From: Candidatus Altarchaeota archaeon
GTDB lineage: Archaea; Altiarchaeota; Altiarchaeia; IMC4; QMZM01
Length of the DNA stretch: 52,929 bases
Reading direction: 5' to 3'
Assembly (NCBI GenBank): GCA_030609775.1
Contig: JAUWTD010000003.1
Coordinates: 1-52,929, forward strand
A model generated the notes under the pieces. The model saw only the letters and a list, made by a program, of their open reading frames with translations, did not search any database and was not told the origin of the DNA. Positions 39,313 through 52,929 of this stretch are shown piece after piece; the stretch's first letter is position 1, and each line of letters starts with the position of its first letter. A program made the position numbers and the translations under genes.

Positions 39313-39647
39313 AGGTTGGAAGAATATTTTATTTTGATGCAGCGCATTATCTTACCGAGTATAAGGGAAAATGTGAGCGTCTGCATGGGCACACCTACAC
39401 GTTAGAGGTTGTTGTGGAGGACGAGCAGAAAGGGGATGGGATGGTTATTGATTTCAATGAATTAAAAAAGGTTGTTAATGAAGCAATCATCGACAAATTA
39501 GATCACAGCAACATGAATGATTTCTTTGATACACCTACATCCGAGAACATAGCTAAATGGATCTTTGATGAATTAAGTAATCGGTTGCGTATACATTCAG
39601 TTAAGCTTTGGGAAGGCAACGGTAAGTGGGTTAAAATAGAAAAATAA
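39309..39647 (+). CDS. queD: 6-pyruvoyl-/6-carboxy-tetrahydropterin synthase (QueD-like)
   Basis: FDAAHYL ... CERLHGHTYTLEVVVE ... LDHSNMND. Confidence 0.92.
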   Translation: MKVGRIFYFDAAHYLTEYKGKCERLHGHTYTLEVVVEDEQKGDGMVIDFNELKKVVNEAIIDKLDHSNMNDFFDTPTSENIAKWIFDELSNRLRIHSVKLWEGNGKWVKIEK

Positions 39648-39661
39648 GTAAAACGAGTGAA

Positions 39662-40345
39662 ATGAGTAAATCGGTTTGTCTTCTTTCGGGTGGAATGGAT
39701 TCTGCGGTTTCGTTAGCGATTGCGAAATCAGAGGGTTCACAGGTTTATCCTTTGACGTTCCGGTATGGTCAAAAGAATAGCCTGGAGTTAGATTGTGCTA
39801 AGGATCTGGTAAGACGTTTTGGAATCCGGGACCATAAAATCTTTGAGATAGATCTTAGACAGATAGGATGCTCGGCCTTAACCGATGACTTTGATGTTCC
39901 TGTCGATAAAAGCCTTGAAGAGATTACTGGTGGAAAAGAAATCCCTGTGACCTATGTTCCGGCGAGGAATACAATCTTTCTGTCGGTTGCATTAGGTTAT
40001 GCAGAGGTCATGGGTGCAGATAATATTTTTTTGGGGGTGAATCATCTTGACTCCAGCGGCTACCCTGATTGTAGGCCGGAATACATAAAACGGTTTCAGG
40101 CTCTCTGTGATGTGGCGACAAAAAAGACTGTTGAAGGCGAACCCATAAAAATCAGAGCCCCCCTCCTCTATATGACTAAAACAGATATCATCCGGAGGGG
40201 TATGGAGCTTGATGTTCCCTTTGAGTTAACCTGGAGTTGCTATGAATCAAAAGAGAAAGCGTGCGGTAGATGTGATTCATGTATTCTGAGGCTTGCGGGT
40301 TTTGAGGAAGCGGGTTTAAAGGATCCTATACTATATGAAAAATGA
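39662..40345 (+). CDS. queC: 7-cyano-7-deazaguanine synthase QueC
   Basis: CLLSGGMDSAVSLAIA PP-loop; zinc motif CGRCDSC. Confidence 0.95.
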   Translation: MSKSVCLLSGGMDSAVSLAIAKSEGSQVYPLTFRYGQKNSLELDCAKDLVRRFGIRDHKIFEIDLRQIGCSALTDDFDVPVDKSLEEITGGKEIPVTYVPARNTIFLSVALGYAEVMGADNIFLGVNHLDSSGYPDCRPEYIKRFQALCDVATKKTVEGEPIKIRAPLLYMTKTDIIRRGMELDVPFELTWSCYESKEKACGRCDSCILRLAGFEEAGLKDPILYEK

Positions 40346-40971
40346 GTTATAATAATTATGATTATAAGATTAATGAAATCTTTGATAGTGTGCAAGGTGA
40401 AGGCCTGTTAGTTGGGAAACCAATGAATTTTATTCGTTTCTGTGAATGCAACCTGTCTTGTAGCTGGTGTGACACCGACTTTGTGGAAGGGGAAGATAAA
40501 TCCATTGATGAAATCTTGGATGCATTAAATCGTAAATGGTCTTGGGTTTCTTTGACTGGCGGAGAACCGATGCTTGAGGAAAATCTTATGGATTTGATTG
40601 ATGTATTACATGAGAATTCATTCAAGGTTCTCTTGGAGACGAATGCAACCATCTATAACGAAGATGTACTGAATGTATCTGATTTTATTTCAGCGGATTT
40701 GAAACCTAAGTCCAGTGGAAATTCTTCTTGGGATTTGCAGGTTATGGAATATTGTTTCCAAAATCCCCAAAAAAGCCAACTGAAGGTTGTAATCCAAGAC
40801 GAAAGAGATTTAGAGTTTTTCTGTGGGATTTATCGGAAAGAGTATGTGAACTGGATTCTTCAACCTGAGTTTGGCTCCCTTAAGGAACTAGATTATGGGA
40901 AAATAATGGAATCAATATCTGGAAACGTACGAATTATTCCCCAGATTCATAAAATAATTGAGGTGAGGTAA
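40342..40971 (+). CDS. queE: 7-carboxy-7-deazaguanine synthase QueE
   Basis: EIFDSVQGEGLLVGKPMNFIRFCECNLSCSWCDTDF; radical SAM CxxxCxxC. Confidence 0.94.
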   Translation: MSYNNYDYKINEIFDSVQGEGLLVGKPMNFIRFCECNLSCSWCDTDFVEGEDKSIDEILDALNRKWSWVSLTGGEPMLEENLMDLIDVLHENSFKVLLETNATIYNEDVLNVSDFISADLKPKSSGNSSWDLQVMEYCFQNPQKSQLKVVIQDERDLEFFCGIYRKEYVNWILQPEFGSLKELDYGKIMESISGNVRIIPQIHKIIEVR

Positions 40972-41757
40972 TTGCAGGATAATAAACCTGATGTAAAGGA
41001 AAGCTTGGAAAGGGTTGGGGTGGCAGGACTTAAAACGATTGTCATGACTAACTGGAAGGGTAGGAGATACAATTTTGTACCTGAGATAGACTTAACCTTG
41101 GACCTAGACAAGGAACGAAAGGGGGTGCATATGAGTCGTCTTGTTGAATCTATAACTGAATGCATTGAATGTGAAGTAGTGATAAGGCATGGCTCCTTGG
41201 AGGCGGTGGAAAGAGACATTCTTGATATGTTGCGGAAGCGGCATCCCTTCAATAATGCAGAGATTTCTATGAAAACCGATATCGTGATACCCAAAAAGAC
41301 ACCTGTTACAGAAAAGACTACCATGGAGGCTTATGGTGTAGAGGTTAAGCTCATGTTAGATAAAGGGGAGTATAGGAAGAAATTGAAGGTTAGTGTCGTG
41401 GGGAATACTGTTTGTCCGCATGCGATGAATAATTGTGAGGGGAAAACACACGTTCAGAGGGCGGTAGGGATATTGGAGATAGAAACATCTTATGAAAACG
41501 AAATAGATTTAGAAGACATGGTCGACTGTGTGGAGGATGCTTTTCCTTCAAGGGTCTATACCTTACTAAAGTCAGAGGATGAAAAACACATCATCGAAAA
41601 GATGTTTAAGAATCCTAAATTCGTAGAAGATGTTACACGGGGGATATTAAACAACGCAAAAAAGAGATTCGGGAACGCAAAAGTTAGGGCAAAAACAATC
41701 TCGGAGGAATCAATCCACCGGCACAATGTTGTAGCAGAGGGTTCATGTGATGTATAG
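40972..41757 (+). CDS. GTP cyclohydrolase of the FolE2/MptA family (COG1469 type)
   Basis: DLDKERKGVHMSRLVESI; GNTVCPHAMNNCEGKTHVQRAVG; RHNVVAEGSC. TTG start directly after the queE stop. Confidence 0.9.
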   Translation: MQDNKPDVKESLERVGVAGLKTIVMTNWKGRRYNFVPEIDLTLDLDKERKGVHMSRLVESITECIECEVVIRHGSLEAVERDILDMLRKRHPFNNAEISMKTDIVIPKKTPVTEKTTMEAYGVEVKLMLDKGEYRKKLKVSVVGNTVCPHAMNNCEGKTHVQRAVGILEIETSYENEIDLEDMVDCVEDAFPSRVYTLLKSEDEKHIIEKMFKNPKFVEDVTRGILNNAKKRFGNAKVRAKTISEESIHRHNVVAEGSCDV

Positions 41758-41799
41758 GCCGGCATTATTTTAATGTCTGGAATCTAAGTAATTGACGCA

Positions 41800-42558
41800 A
41801 TGATAGGTAAAAAAATTCGGATGGAGCGGATATTTGATCGTAAGTCAAAGAAGACTGTGATTGTTCCAATGGATCATGGTGTTTCGGTGGGTCCGATTTC
41901 TGGTTTAGAGAATATGGTTGAGACCATAGGTGACATTGCCGAAGGTGGAGCAGATGCAGTGCTTATGCATAAAGGTATTGTAGGGGCTGGTCATCGAGGA
42001 TATGGTAAAGATATCGGGTTAATAATTCATTTATCTGGTGGAACGGTGCTTGCGCCAGACCCTAACACGAAGGTTCAGGTAACCTCTGTAAAGGAGGCAA
42101 TAAGGTTGGGGGCAGATGCTGTATCTGTTCACGTAAATGTTGGGGCGGAGAATGAATCAGATATGCTTCAGGATCTAGGGATGCTCTCAGAGGAATGTAA
42201 AGAATATGGTCTTCCCTTGTTGGCTATGATGTATGCAAGAGGGGGTCGGATAAAAAGTGAACACGACGTAAAATATATAAAGCATGTGGCAAGGATAGGG
42301 GCAGAATTAGGTGCAGATATCATAAAAACAGTTTATACTGGGGATAAGAAAAGCTTCAAGGAAGTAATAGACGGCTGTCCGGTGCCTGTTGTTATTGCAG
42401 GTGGACCAAAAATAAAGAATGATGCCGACCTATTCAAGATGATAGAAGATGCAATGGATTGCGGTGCAGCCGGTGTATCCATAGGGCGGAATATATTTCA
42501 GGCAGATGATAGGGTTGCGGTGACACAGAAGATTCGCAAGATCGTTCACGGAAACTGA
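41800..42558 (+). CDS. DhnA-type class I aldolase / 2-amino-3,7-dideoxy-D-threo-hept-6-ulosonate synthase
   Basis: [39 protein letters not shown] ... [11 protein letters not shown] ... GGPK ... [13 protein letters not shown]. Confidence 0.9.
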   Translation: MIGKKIRMERIFDRKSKKTVIVPMDHGVSVGPISGLENMVETIGDIAEGGADAVLMHKGIVGAGHRGYGKDIGLIIHLSGGTVLAPDPNTKVQVTSVKEAIRLGADAVSVHVNVGAENESDMLQDLGMLSEECKEYGLPLLAMMYARGGRIKSEHDVKYIKHVARIGAELGADIIKTVYTGDKKSFKEVIDGCPVPVVIAGGPKIKNDADLFKMIEDAMDCGAAGVSIGRNIFQADDRVAVTQKIRKIVHGN

Positions 42559-42609
42559 TGTAATTTAATCATTGAATTCTTAGATATAGTATCTATTCAT
42601 AAAAGCAAG

Positions 42610-43542
42610 ATGACTATTGGAAAATCTGATATAGGGAAATCCGGAGACAGGGGTCCACGAGAGTTTAAATCACATCATGTGGAAAAGGATGGGAATGTGA
42701 TGCTTTTCGCAGAAAAAAACGTGATTACCACACATGCGTTGAATTCAATAAAGAATGTTGCAAAGCTTATGAAGGAAAATGACTTTAGGCGAATCCCTGT
42801 CACTGATGCTGGAACAAACCGGCTTGACGGAATGGCAATAGCAATAGACATACTTGACTTCCTAGGTGGGGGGGAAAAATATAATATAATAACAAAAGAT
42901 TATGGTGGGAATTTTTTATCAGCGATAAACTGTCCGATAACCAAGATAATGAATCCTGATCCTTGTTTTGTAGACAAGAAGGCATCAATTGATGATGTTA
43001 TAGATGTAATGATTAAGAAAAAGACCTCTGCTATACCTATACTCGAAGACAAAGATACGCGGGAGGTCATTGGGATAGTCACAGAAAGAGATGTTCTACC
43101 TGCTGCGGGTAACCTAGGTATTCCTGTAAGGGATGCGATGAGTAAGAAATGCATAACCTCCAGTCTTGGCATGATGATTTCAGATGTCTCCAAGATAATG
43201 GTAAGGAACAGGCTTAGGAGGCTGCCTGTAATACTGGATGATGAGTTAAAGGGTATTGTAACTGTATTTGATGTCTTAAGATTTCTTGGTCACGGGGAAT
43301 TCAGGGGCATAAATGCAGAGGAGGTTTTAAGCAAAACCCGGGTAGAAGACATAATGGAGGAAAAAGTGATTACATTAAAGCCAGAAGACGATCTTGCAAT
43401 TATACCAAAAATGGTTAAAGAAACAGGGGTCGGAGGCTTTCTTGTTGTCGATGAAGGGAGAATAGAGGGTATAGTGACAACAAGTGATGTGATAAAATGT
43501 GTCTATCATGAAAAAAAGCAGGGAGGTTTAAGGATAAAATAA
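42610..43542 (+). CDS. CBS-domain protein (four CBS repeats)
   Basis: Repeated pattern such as RRIPVTDAGTNRLDGMAIAIDIL, SAIPILEDKDTREVIGIVTERDVL, RRLPVILDDELKGIVTVFDVL, GGFLVVDEGRIEGIVTTSDVI. Confidence 0.87.
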   Translation: MTIGKSDIGKSGDRGPREFKSHHVEKDGNVMLFAEKNVITTHALNSIKNVAKLMKENDFRRIPVTDAGTNRLDGMAIAIDILDFLGGGEKYNIITKDYGGNFLSAINCPITKIMNPDPCFVDKKASIDDVIDVMIKKKTSAIPILEDKDTREVIGIVTERDVLPAAGNLGIPVRDAMSKKCITSSLGMMISDVSKIMVRNRLRRLPVILDDELKGIVTVFDVLRFLGHGEFRGINAEEVLSKTRVEDIMEEKVITLKPEDDLAIIPKMVKETGVGGFLVVDEGRIEGIVTTSDVIKCVYHEKKQGGLRIK

Positions 43543-43598
43543 CCTTATTTTTAAAGAAAAACATCGATATATTTAGTCACAGTAAGTTACTGCTTTCT

Positions 43599-43832
43599 TT
43601 GGAGTTGAAATTGAATAATAAGCTTGTACCAAAACATGAGATCATGGATGAAAAAGATGTTGAAAAGATGCTTGGGTTATATAATATTACCTGTAATGAG
43701 TTGCCAAGGATCAAAAAAGACGACCCCGCTCTAAAGGAACATGATCCTGCTGGGGGGGATGTGATAAAGATAACAAGAAAAAGTCAGTCCGCAGGGACTT
43801 CTTTTTATTATAGGATTGTAATTGATGGGTGA
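43599..43832 (+). CDS. rpoH: RNA polymerase subunit H (RpoH/Rpo5)
   Basis: LVPKHEIMDEKDVEKMLGLYNITCNELPRIKKDDPAL. TTG start; overlaps rpoB. Confidence 0.95.
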   Translation: MELKLNNKLVPKHEIMDEKDVEKMLGLYNITCNELPRIKKDDPALKEHDPAGGDVIKITRKSQSAGTSFYYRIVIDG

Positions 43833-46800
43833 TATCTTGATTCGTATAAAAGATTTTATCAAAACAGAGGACTTAATTAACTTCCAGATAGATTCTTTCA
43901 ACCGGCTAATTGAAGGTGGCCTCCAGGAAGTGATTGATGAAAGAGGCGAAATAGAGGTTGATATAGATGACTACACACTTGAGTTGGATAAGATAAAGTT
44001 GGGTGTGCCTGTGGTTAATGAATCCGGGCAGAGTCCGGAAAGCCGGCTTCCCTTTGAGTGTTCGCTGAGGAATCTGACATATTCTTCGCCAATACTTTTA
44101 ACATTTATTGAAAACGGCGAGCCTGTTGAAGTAGAGATTGGTCACCTGCCGATAATGCTTAGGTCTACTGGTTGCGTGCTTCACGGTCTCTCTGATGAAG
44201 AACTCATCAAAAACAGGGAAGATCCGTTGGATCTGGGGGGCTATTTTATTATAAACGGAACCGAAAGATCATTGATAATTGTAGAAGATCTTGCTCCGAA
44301 CAGGATAGTTACAACAAAGGAAACTCTCGTAGGGAAAGAGGTGATAGTCGGGAAAGTGTTCTCGGTGAGGCAGGGTTTCAGGTCTAGGGTAACTGTTGAG
44401 AGGGTGGAGACTGGAAGCACAGGGACACTGTTTGTTACGTTTCCGGGTATACCTAACAAGATCCAGTTAACAATACTTATGAAGGCTCTTGGATTAAACG
44501 ATGATGAAATCCTTGATCTCTTTGATGATGCGGAATCAAAACTTGAGATTCTACTCAACCTAGAGATGAAGAGTATGTCCGGGGAGGAGGCCTTTGAATA
44601 TCTCGGTAAGAGGGCTGGTGCAGGGCACGCCAAACAATATCAGGCTACAAGGGCTAATCAGGTCATAAATAATTTCCTTTTACCTCATATAGGGAACACT
44701 GAGGATGACCGAAAGACAAAGAGTATCTATCTTGGCATTATGGCAAGAAAGGTTTTGGAACTTGCTTTCGGGAGAAGAGAGCAGGAAGACAAAGACCACT
44801 ACTCGAACAAAAGGTTAAGGCTTTCTGGTGACCTAATGCAGGAACTGTTCAGGGTTAGTTTCAATAAAATTGCAAGGGATATAAAATATCAGCTTGAAAA
44901 ACAAAATGCAAGGCATCGGCAGGTTAACATCAAGACTGCTGTAAGAAGTAATAATCTGACAGAGAGTATCTGTTATGCACTTGCCACTGGAAACTGGACT
45001 GGTGGAAGAAGTGGTGTGAGTCAAGTTCTAGACCGAACAAATTATCTAAGTTCAATTGCTCACAGGAGGAGGGTTTCATCTCTTCTAAGCCGGAGTCATC
45101 CTCACTTTGAGGCAAGGGATCTCCATGCAACACAATGGTCAAGGATATGTCCCAATGAGACACCTGAGGGGCAGAACTGTGGTCTCGTAAAAAACCTTGC
45201 GGTGGGTGCGCGGATATCATATGATGTAGATGAAAAACATATTCTTGAATATCTCTATGAATTCGGTGTCTCAGATATGAAGGGTAAAAATGAGGTCTAT
45301 GTCAACTTAAACGGTAGGTTGGTTGGGAGACATACTCAGCCTGAGCTTCTCGTACAGAGGTTGAGGAAGCTCAGACGTGAAGGACATATAGATTTGACTA
45401 TATCCATAAACTATAGAGAAGAAAACAACGAAATACAAATGTACACTGACAAGGGCAGGGTTCTTAGGCCTGTAATTGTTATTGATCAAGGAAAATCAAA
45501 ACTAACAAAAAATCATATTGAAGATCTATCCGAAGGGAAAATCTCATGGGATGACATAATCGGAGAAGGTATTGTGGAGTATATTGATGCAGAAGAAGAG
45601 GAAAATGCAGTAATTGCAATACGTCCAGAACTCATAGAAGAATATCATACTCACTGTGAGGTTACGCCTGCACTTATATTGGGTGTTGCTGCAAGTTTTG
45701 CTCCCTTTCCCGAGCACAATTCATCACCTAGGGTTACAATGGCAGCTGCCATGGCAAAACAGTCGCTTGGGACATATGCATCAAATTATAAGGTTAGGTT
45801 TGATAGCCGGAGTAATATACTGCATTATCCCCAGGGTCCTATGGTGAGAACAGATATAACTGACAGCATTAGTTATGGGGATAGGCCTGCAGGCCAGAAT
45901 TTTATCGTAGCCATAATGAGTTTTGAAGGCTACAATATGGAGGATGCGCTTGTCATAAACAAGAGTTCGATTGAGAGGGGTCTTGGAAGATCAACGTTTT
46001 ATCGAACCTATGTTGCAGAGGAGAGAGGTTATCCTTCTGGGCAGAAGGATCAGTTCGAGAAACCTGATGAGGGTGTGGAAGGTTATCAATCAGAGGAAAC
46101 ATATGTGCAGATAGGTGATGATGGGTTGATATTCCCTGAAACCTATGTCGATACAGATGAAGTATTGATTGGGAAGACCTCTCCTCCACGGTTTCTGGAG
46201 GAGATTGGACCATATGGAATAGTTGAAGAGAAGAGAAGAGAAAGTTCAACGACAGTTCGGCACATGGAATCTGGTACAGTTGACTGTGTTATCTTATCAG
46301 AGACACTGGAAAAGAATAAGCTGGTTAAGGTCAGGGTGAGAAGCCAAAGGATTCCTGAGTTAGGTGATAAATTTTCGTCCAGACACGGGCAGAAGGGTGT
46401 TTTAGGGTTGCTGGTTTCCCATGAGAATATGCCGTTCACCAAGGATGGTGTAGTTCCGGATCTTATTATAAATCCGCATGCGATTCCGTCCAGGATGACT
46501 ATAGGACACGTTCTGGAGATGATAGGTGGGAAAGCAACCGCTTTAACTGGAAAGATAACAAATGCAACAGCATTTGACAACGATGATGAAGAAGACCTTA
46601 GGTCTGCACTAGAGAAATCTGGTTTCGATAATACTGGAAAAGAGGTTATGTATGATGGTACGTCGGGCAAAAGATATGATGCAGAAATCTTTATTGGGGC
46701 AATCTTCTATCAGAAATTGCATCATATGGTGTCAAATAAAATACATGCAAGAAGCCGCGGTCCGGTGCAGATGCTGACGAGGCAGCCTACGGAAGGCAGG

Positions 46801-47097
46801 GCAAGGGAAGGAGGTCTCAGGTTCGGTGAGATGGAGAGAGATTGTTTGATAGCTCATGGTGCTTCAATGATGCTAAAAGACCGGTTGCTTGATGAATCCG
46901 ATAAAGTGGTTGTTCCAGTGTGTGCAAAATGCGGTCTCGTTGCGATAAGGGATCTGGAAAAAGAACAGACGTATTGTCCAATATGCGGTGAAGTGGAAAT
47001 ACATCGAGTAGAGATGGCATACGCGTTTAAGCTGTTGTTGAATGAACTTATGGGTATGTGTATTTATCCAAAACTACGGCTCACTGACCGGGCTTAA
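43822..47097 (+). CDS. rpoB: RNA polymerase subunit B (unsplit B''+B')
   Basis: 1091-aa contiguous ORF with conserved blocks (ATQWSRICPNETPEGQNCGLVKNLA; GYNMEDALVINKSS; MTIGHVLEM) and C-terminal zinc ribbon. Confidence 0.98.
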   Translation: MMGDILIRIKDFIKTEDLINFQIDSFNRLIEGGLQEVIDERGEIEVDIDDYTLELDKIKLGVPVVNESGQSPESRLPFECSLRNLTYSSPILLTFIENGEPVEVEIGHLPIMLRSTGCVLHGLSDEELIKNREDPLDLGGYFIINGTERSLIIVEDLAPNRIVTTKETLVGKEVIVGKVFSVRQGFRSRVTVERVETGSTGTLFVTFPGIPNKIQLTILMKALGLNDDEILDLFDDAESKLEILLNLEMKSMSGEEAFEYLGKRAGAGHAKQYQATRANQVINNFLLPHIGNTEDDRKTKSIYLGIMARKVLELAFGRREQEDKDHYSNKRLRLSGDLMQELFRVSFNKIARDIKYQLEKQNARHRQVNIKTAVRSNNLTESICYALATGNWTGGRSGVSQVLDRTNYLSSIAHRRRVSSLLSRSHPHFEARDLHATQWSRICPNETPEGQNCGLVKNLAVGARISYDVDEKHILEYLYEFGVSDMKGKNEVYVNLNGRLVGRHTQPELLVQRLRKLRREGHIDLTISINYREENNEIQMYTDKGRVLRPVIVIDQGKSKLTKNHIEDLSEGKISWDDIIGEGIVEYIDAEEEENAVIAIRPELIEEYHTHCEVTPALILGVAASFAPFPEHNSSPRVTMAAAMAKQSLGTYASNYKVRFDSRSNILHYPQGPMVRTDITDSISYGDRPAGQNFIVAIMSFEGYNMEDALVINKSSIERGLGRSTFYRTYVAEERGYPSGQKDQFEKPDEGVEGYQSEETYVQIGDDGLIFPETYVDTDEVLIGKTSPPRFLEEIGPYGIVEEKRRESSTTVRHMESGTVDCVILSETLEKNKLVKVRVRSQRIPELGDKFSSRHGQKGVLGLLVSHENMPFTKDGVVPDLIINPHAIPSRMTIGHVLEMIGGKATALTGKITNATAFDNDDEEDLRSALEKSGFDNTGKEVMYDGTSGKRYDAEIFIGAIFYQKLHHMVSNKIHARSRGPVQMLTRQPTEGRAREGGLRFGEMERDCLIAHGASMMLKDRLLDESDKVVVPVCAKCGLVAIRDLEKEQTYCPICGEVEIHRVEMAYAFKLLLNELMGMCIYPKLRLTDRA

Positions 47098-47119
47098 AAA
47101 TAACGTTAATTGATATAAA

Positions 47120-50958
<3,839 letters not shown>

Positions 50959-50959
50959 A

Positions 50960-51391
50960 ATGGGAAAAATAAGGCTTGGAATAGAAGAAATAAAGTATAT
51001 GAATCTTTTTGAAACATTAACTGGTGCCCGGATTAAAGATTGTGTACAGATTCAGAATGCTATGGGCTTCCTGGTGACTGAGGGGGATATGGGACTTGCT
51101 ATTGGAAAAAATGGTTCCAACATAGAAAAAGTTCGTCAGGTTATCGGAAAAAGCGTTTTTGTAATGGAGTTTTCAGAAAGTCCAAACAATTTCATCAAGA
51201 ATCTGTTCCATCCTGTAAGAGTGAGACAGGTAAGGATTCACGAACTCCGCAATGAAAAGGTAGCAGACATAGACGTAGATAAAAGGGACCGGAAAAGAGC
51301 TATTGGGCAGGAAGGTACCCGGATAAAAATCGCAAAAGAGATGTCGAAGAGACACTATGATATCCACAATATAAACATCAAAGTTGTATAG
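50960..51391 (+). CDS. nusA: NusA-like KH-domain transcription factor
   Basis: [23 protein letters not shown] and [20 protein letters not shown] motifs. ATG 50960 preferred over 50918. Confidence 0.93.
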   Translation: MGKIRLGIEEIKYMNLFETLTGARIKDCVQIQNAMGFLVTEGDMGLAIGKNGSNIEKVRQVIGKSVFVMEFSESPNNFIKNLFHPVRVRQVRIHELRNEKVADIDVDKRDRKRAIGQEGTRIKIAKEMSKRHYDIHNINIKVV

Positions 51392-51405
51392 TATATAATC
51401 TAAAA

Positions 51406-51834
51406 ATGGGAAGAGGAGAATTTGCAGGTAAAAAACTTAGTGATAAGCGGCGTAAGTTTAAATGGAAGAAGATAGATTATGCTAGAAGAGTTCTTAGACT
51501 GAAGCAGAAGCACGATCCCCTGGAGGGTGCCCCTCAAGCAAAAGGGATAGTGTTGGAGAAAGTAGGTATAGAGGCAAAACAGCCCAATTCTGCAATAAGG
51601 AAATGTGTAAGAGTTCAATTACTCAAGAATGGTCGGCAGATTACTGCATTCTGTCCTGGAGACAAGGCAGTAACCTTCATTGATGAACATGATGAAGTGA
51701 CTATTGAGGGTATAGGTGGAAGAAAAGGCAGATCTATGGGTGACATCGGCGGTGTACGGTATAAGGTTATAGCAGTCAATGATCTATCCTTGAATGAATT
51801 ATGGCACCATAGGAAAGAGAAACCGCAGAGATAA
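51406..51834 (+). CDS. rps12: Ribosomal protein uS12
   Basis: [49 protein letters not shown]. Confidence 0.97.
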   Translation: MGRGEFAGKKLSDKRRKFKWKKIDYARRVLRLKQKHDPLEGAPQAKGIVLEKVGIEAKQPNSAIRKCVRVQLLKNGRQITAFCPGDKAVTFIDEHDEVTIEGIGGRKGRSMGDIGGVRYKVIAVNDLSLNELWHHRKEKPQR

Positions 51835-51914
51835 ATCAAGAAGAGTCTTTATTAATATTTCTCTTTTTCCATATTATTACTCTCTATGTTTTTGATTATT
51901 AACAAAAAAATAAA

Positions 51915-52304
51915 ATGATGCATGACTTAATAAATGATGCGATAGTAAACATAAAGAATTATGAGAGAATTGGGAAGTCCGAATGCACGGTCAGACCAAA
52001 ATCTAAACTATTGATTGAGATTTTGAAGGTATTTCAAAAAGGGGGGTATATCGGGGAATTTGAGGTATCAGACGACGGGCGTGGAGGCAGCATCAAGATA
52101 AAACTGATGAAACAGATAAATGACTGTGGCATCATCAAACCAAGAAATGCGATAAAAAAAGATGAATTTCAGCAATGGGAGCAACAATTTCTCCCGGCAC
52201 GAGACTTCGGAACGCTTATCATAAGCACACCTAAGGGGGTTATGACTCACAAAGAGGCCAAGGAGAAAGATCTTGGAGGGCGGCTGCTTGCATATGTATA
52301 CTAA
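51915..52304 (+). CDS. rps8: Ribosomal protein uS8
   Basis: MHDLINDAIVNIKNYERIGKSECTVRPKSKLLIEILKVFQKGGYIGEFE ... LPARDFGTLIISTPKGVMTHKEAKEKDLGGRLLAYVY. Confidence 0.96.
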   Translation: MMHDLINDAIVNIKNYERIGKSECTVRPKSKLLIEILKVFQKGGYIGEFEVSDDGRGGSIKIKLMKQINDCGIIKPRNAIKKDEFQQWEQQFLPARDFGTLIISTPKGVMTHKEAKEKDLGGRLLAYVY

Positions 52305-52309
52305 AGAAA

Positions 52310-52852
52310 ATGGCGGAAATAAAAGCAGAGATAGAAATAATCGACGGAGTCGACATCGAAATCAAAGACAATAAAATAACCGCTAAAGGCAAGCTTGGTG
52401 AACTAATCCGGGAATTCCCTGCCGAAAAGTTAAAGATTACTAAAAACGATAACACAATCATTTTAATTGTTTCTTCAGATAAGAGAAAACAAAGAGCACT
52501 TCTCGGAACATGGAGAGGTCACATACAAAATATGGTCAACGGTGTTTTTGAAGGATTCACATACAAACTAAAAATAGTGTACTCTCATTTTCCAATGACT
52601 GTTAAGACTCAAGGAGATATAATATTGATAGAAAATTTTTTAGGTGAACGATTCCCAAGGAAGACAAAAATAATTAAAAACGTTTCCGTAGACATAAATG
52701 GTCAAGAGATTACGGTGAGCGGAGTCGATAAAGAAAGTGTATCCCAGACTGCTGCTAATATGGAGCAGGTTACGCGTATACGCCGACTTGATCCGCGGGT
52801 ATTCCAAGACGGAATCTATATAATAGAGAAAGATGGCAAAGAAATCAACTGA
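52310..52852 (+). CDS. rpl6: Ribosomal protein uL6
   Basis: IDGVDIEIKDNKITAKGKLGELIREF ... GVFEGFTYKLKIVYSHFPMTVK ... RRLDPRVFQDGIYI. Confidence 0.96.
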   Translation: MAEIKAEIEIIDGVDIEIKDNKITAKGKLGELIREFPAEKLKITKNDNTIILIVSSDKRKQRALLGTWRGHIQNMVNGVFEGFTYKLKIVYSHFPMTVKTQGDIILIENFLGERFPRKTKIIKNVSVDINGQEITVSGVDKESVSQTAANMEQVTRIRRLDPRVFQDGIYIIEKDGKEIN

Positions 52853-52929
52853 AACCTCTGATGCAAAAAAGAAAACAAAAGAGGTAAAAAAACCTGTTGC
52901 AGAGAAGACTGTCACAGGAAAAGAAAAGG
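52833..52929 (+). CDS. Probable ribosomal protein eL32 (L32e), 3' end truncated by window
   Basis: Open frame MAKKSTETSDAKKKTKEVKKPVAEKTVTGKEK; Lys-rich N-terminal extension. Identity rests on synteny after uL6. Confidence 0.5.
   Translation, partial: MAKKSTETSDAKKKTKEVKKPVAEKTVTGKEK

Overview
The window is a contiguous piece of an archaeal genome. Evidence: split RNA polymerase A'/A'' genes, RpoH, aIF5A, eS17, eL40, class III signal-peptide pilins, and a tRNA-Arg with a bulge-helix-bulge intron. It opens inside a NOG1-type GTPase gene and closes just inside a probable eL32 gene. Main blocks: (i) a MiaB/CDKAL1-like methylthiotransferase and small conserved genes; (ii) a WbpD-E-B-A-like cluster, probably for a 2,3-diacetamido-glucuronate nucleotide sugar; (iii) ThiC, MarC, dCMP deaminase, aIF5A; (iv) a GlmU-like enzyme plus a type IV pilus-like locus (two class III pilins, two TadC-like proteins, a TadA-like ATPase, and a divergent NERD gene); (v) envelope glycosylation-like membrane genes; (vi) ACT plus homoserine dehydrogenase; (vii) SppA/eS17, transglutaminase, solo Cas4-like nuclease, OB-fold, eL40, and the N-terminal half of a split CarB; (viii) an initiator tRNA-Met followed by a repeat-rich noncoding segment and a ribbon-helix-helix/QueD/QueC/QueE/FolE2-MptA cluster; (ix) rpoH-rpoB-rpoA1-rpoA2-eL30-nusA-uS12 running directly into uS8-uL6-(eL32). 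I saw no CRISPR array, rRNA, transposase or intein. Best candidates for follow-up are the structured leader before the preQ0 cluster, the repeat block behind tRNA-iMet, the pilus-like locus, the solo Cas4/OB-fold pair, and the Cys-repeat lipoprotein. None can be called a new system from sequence reading alone.
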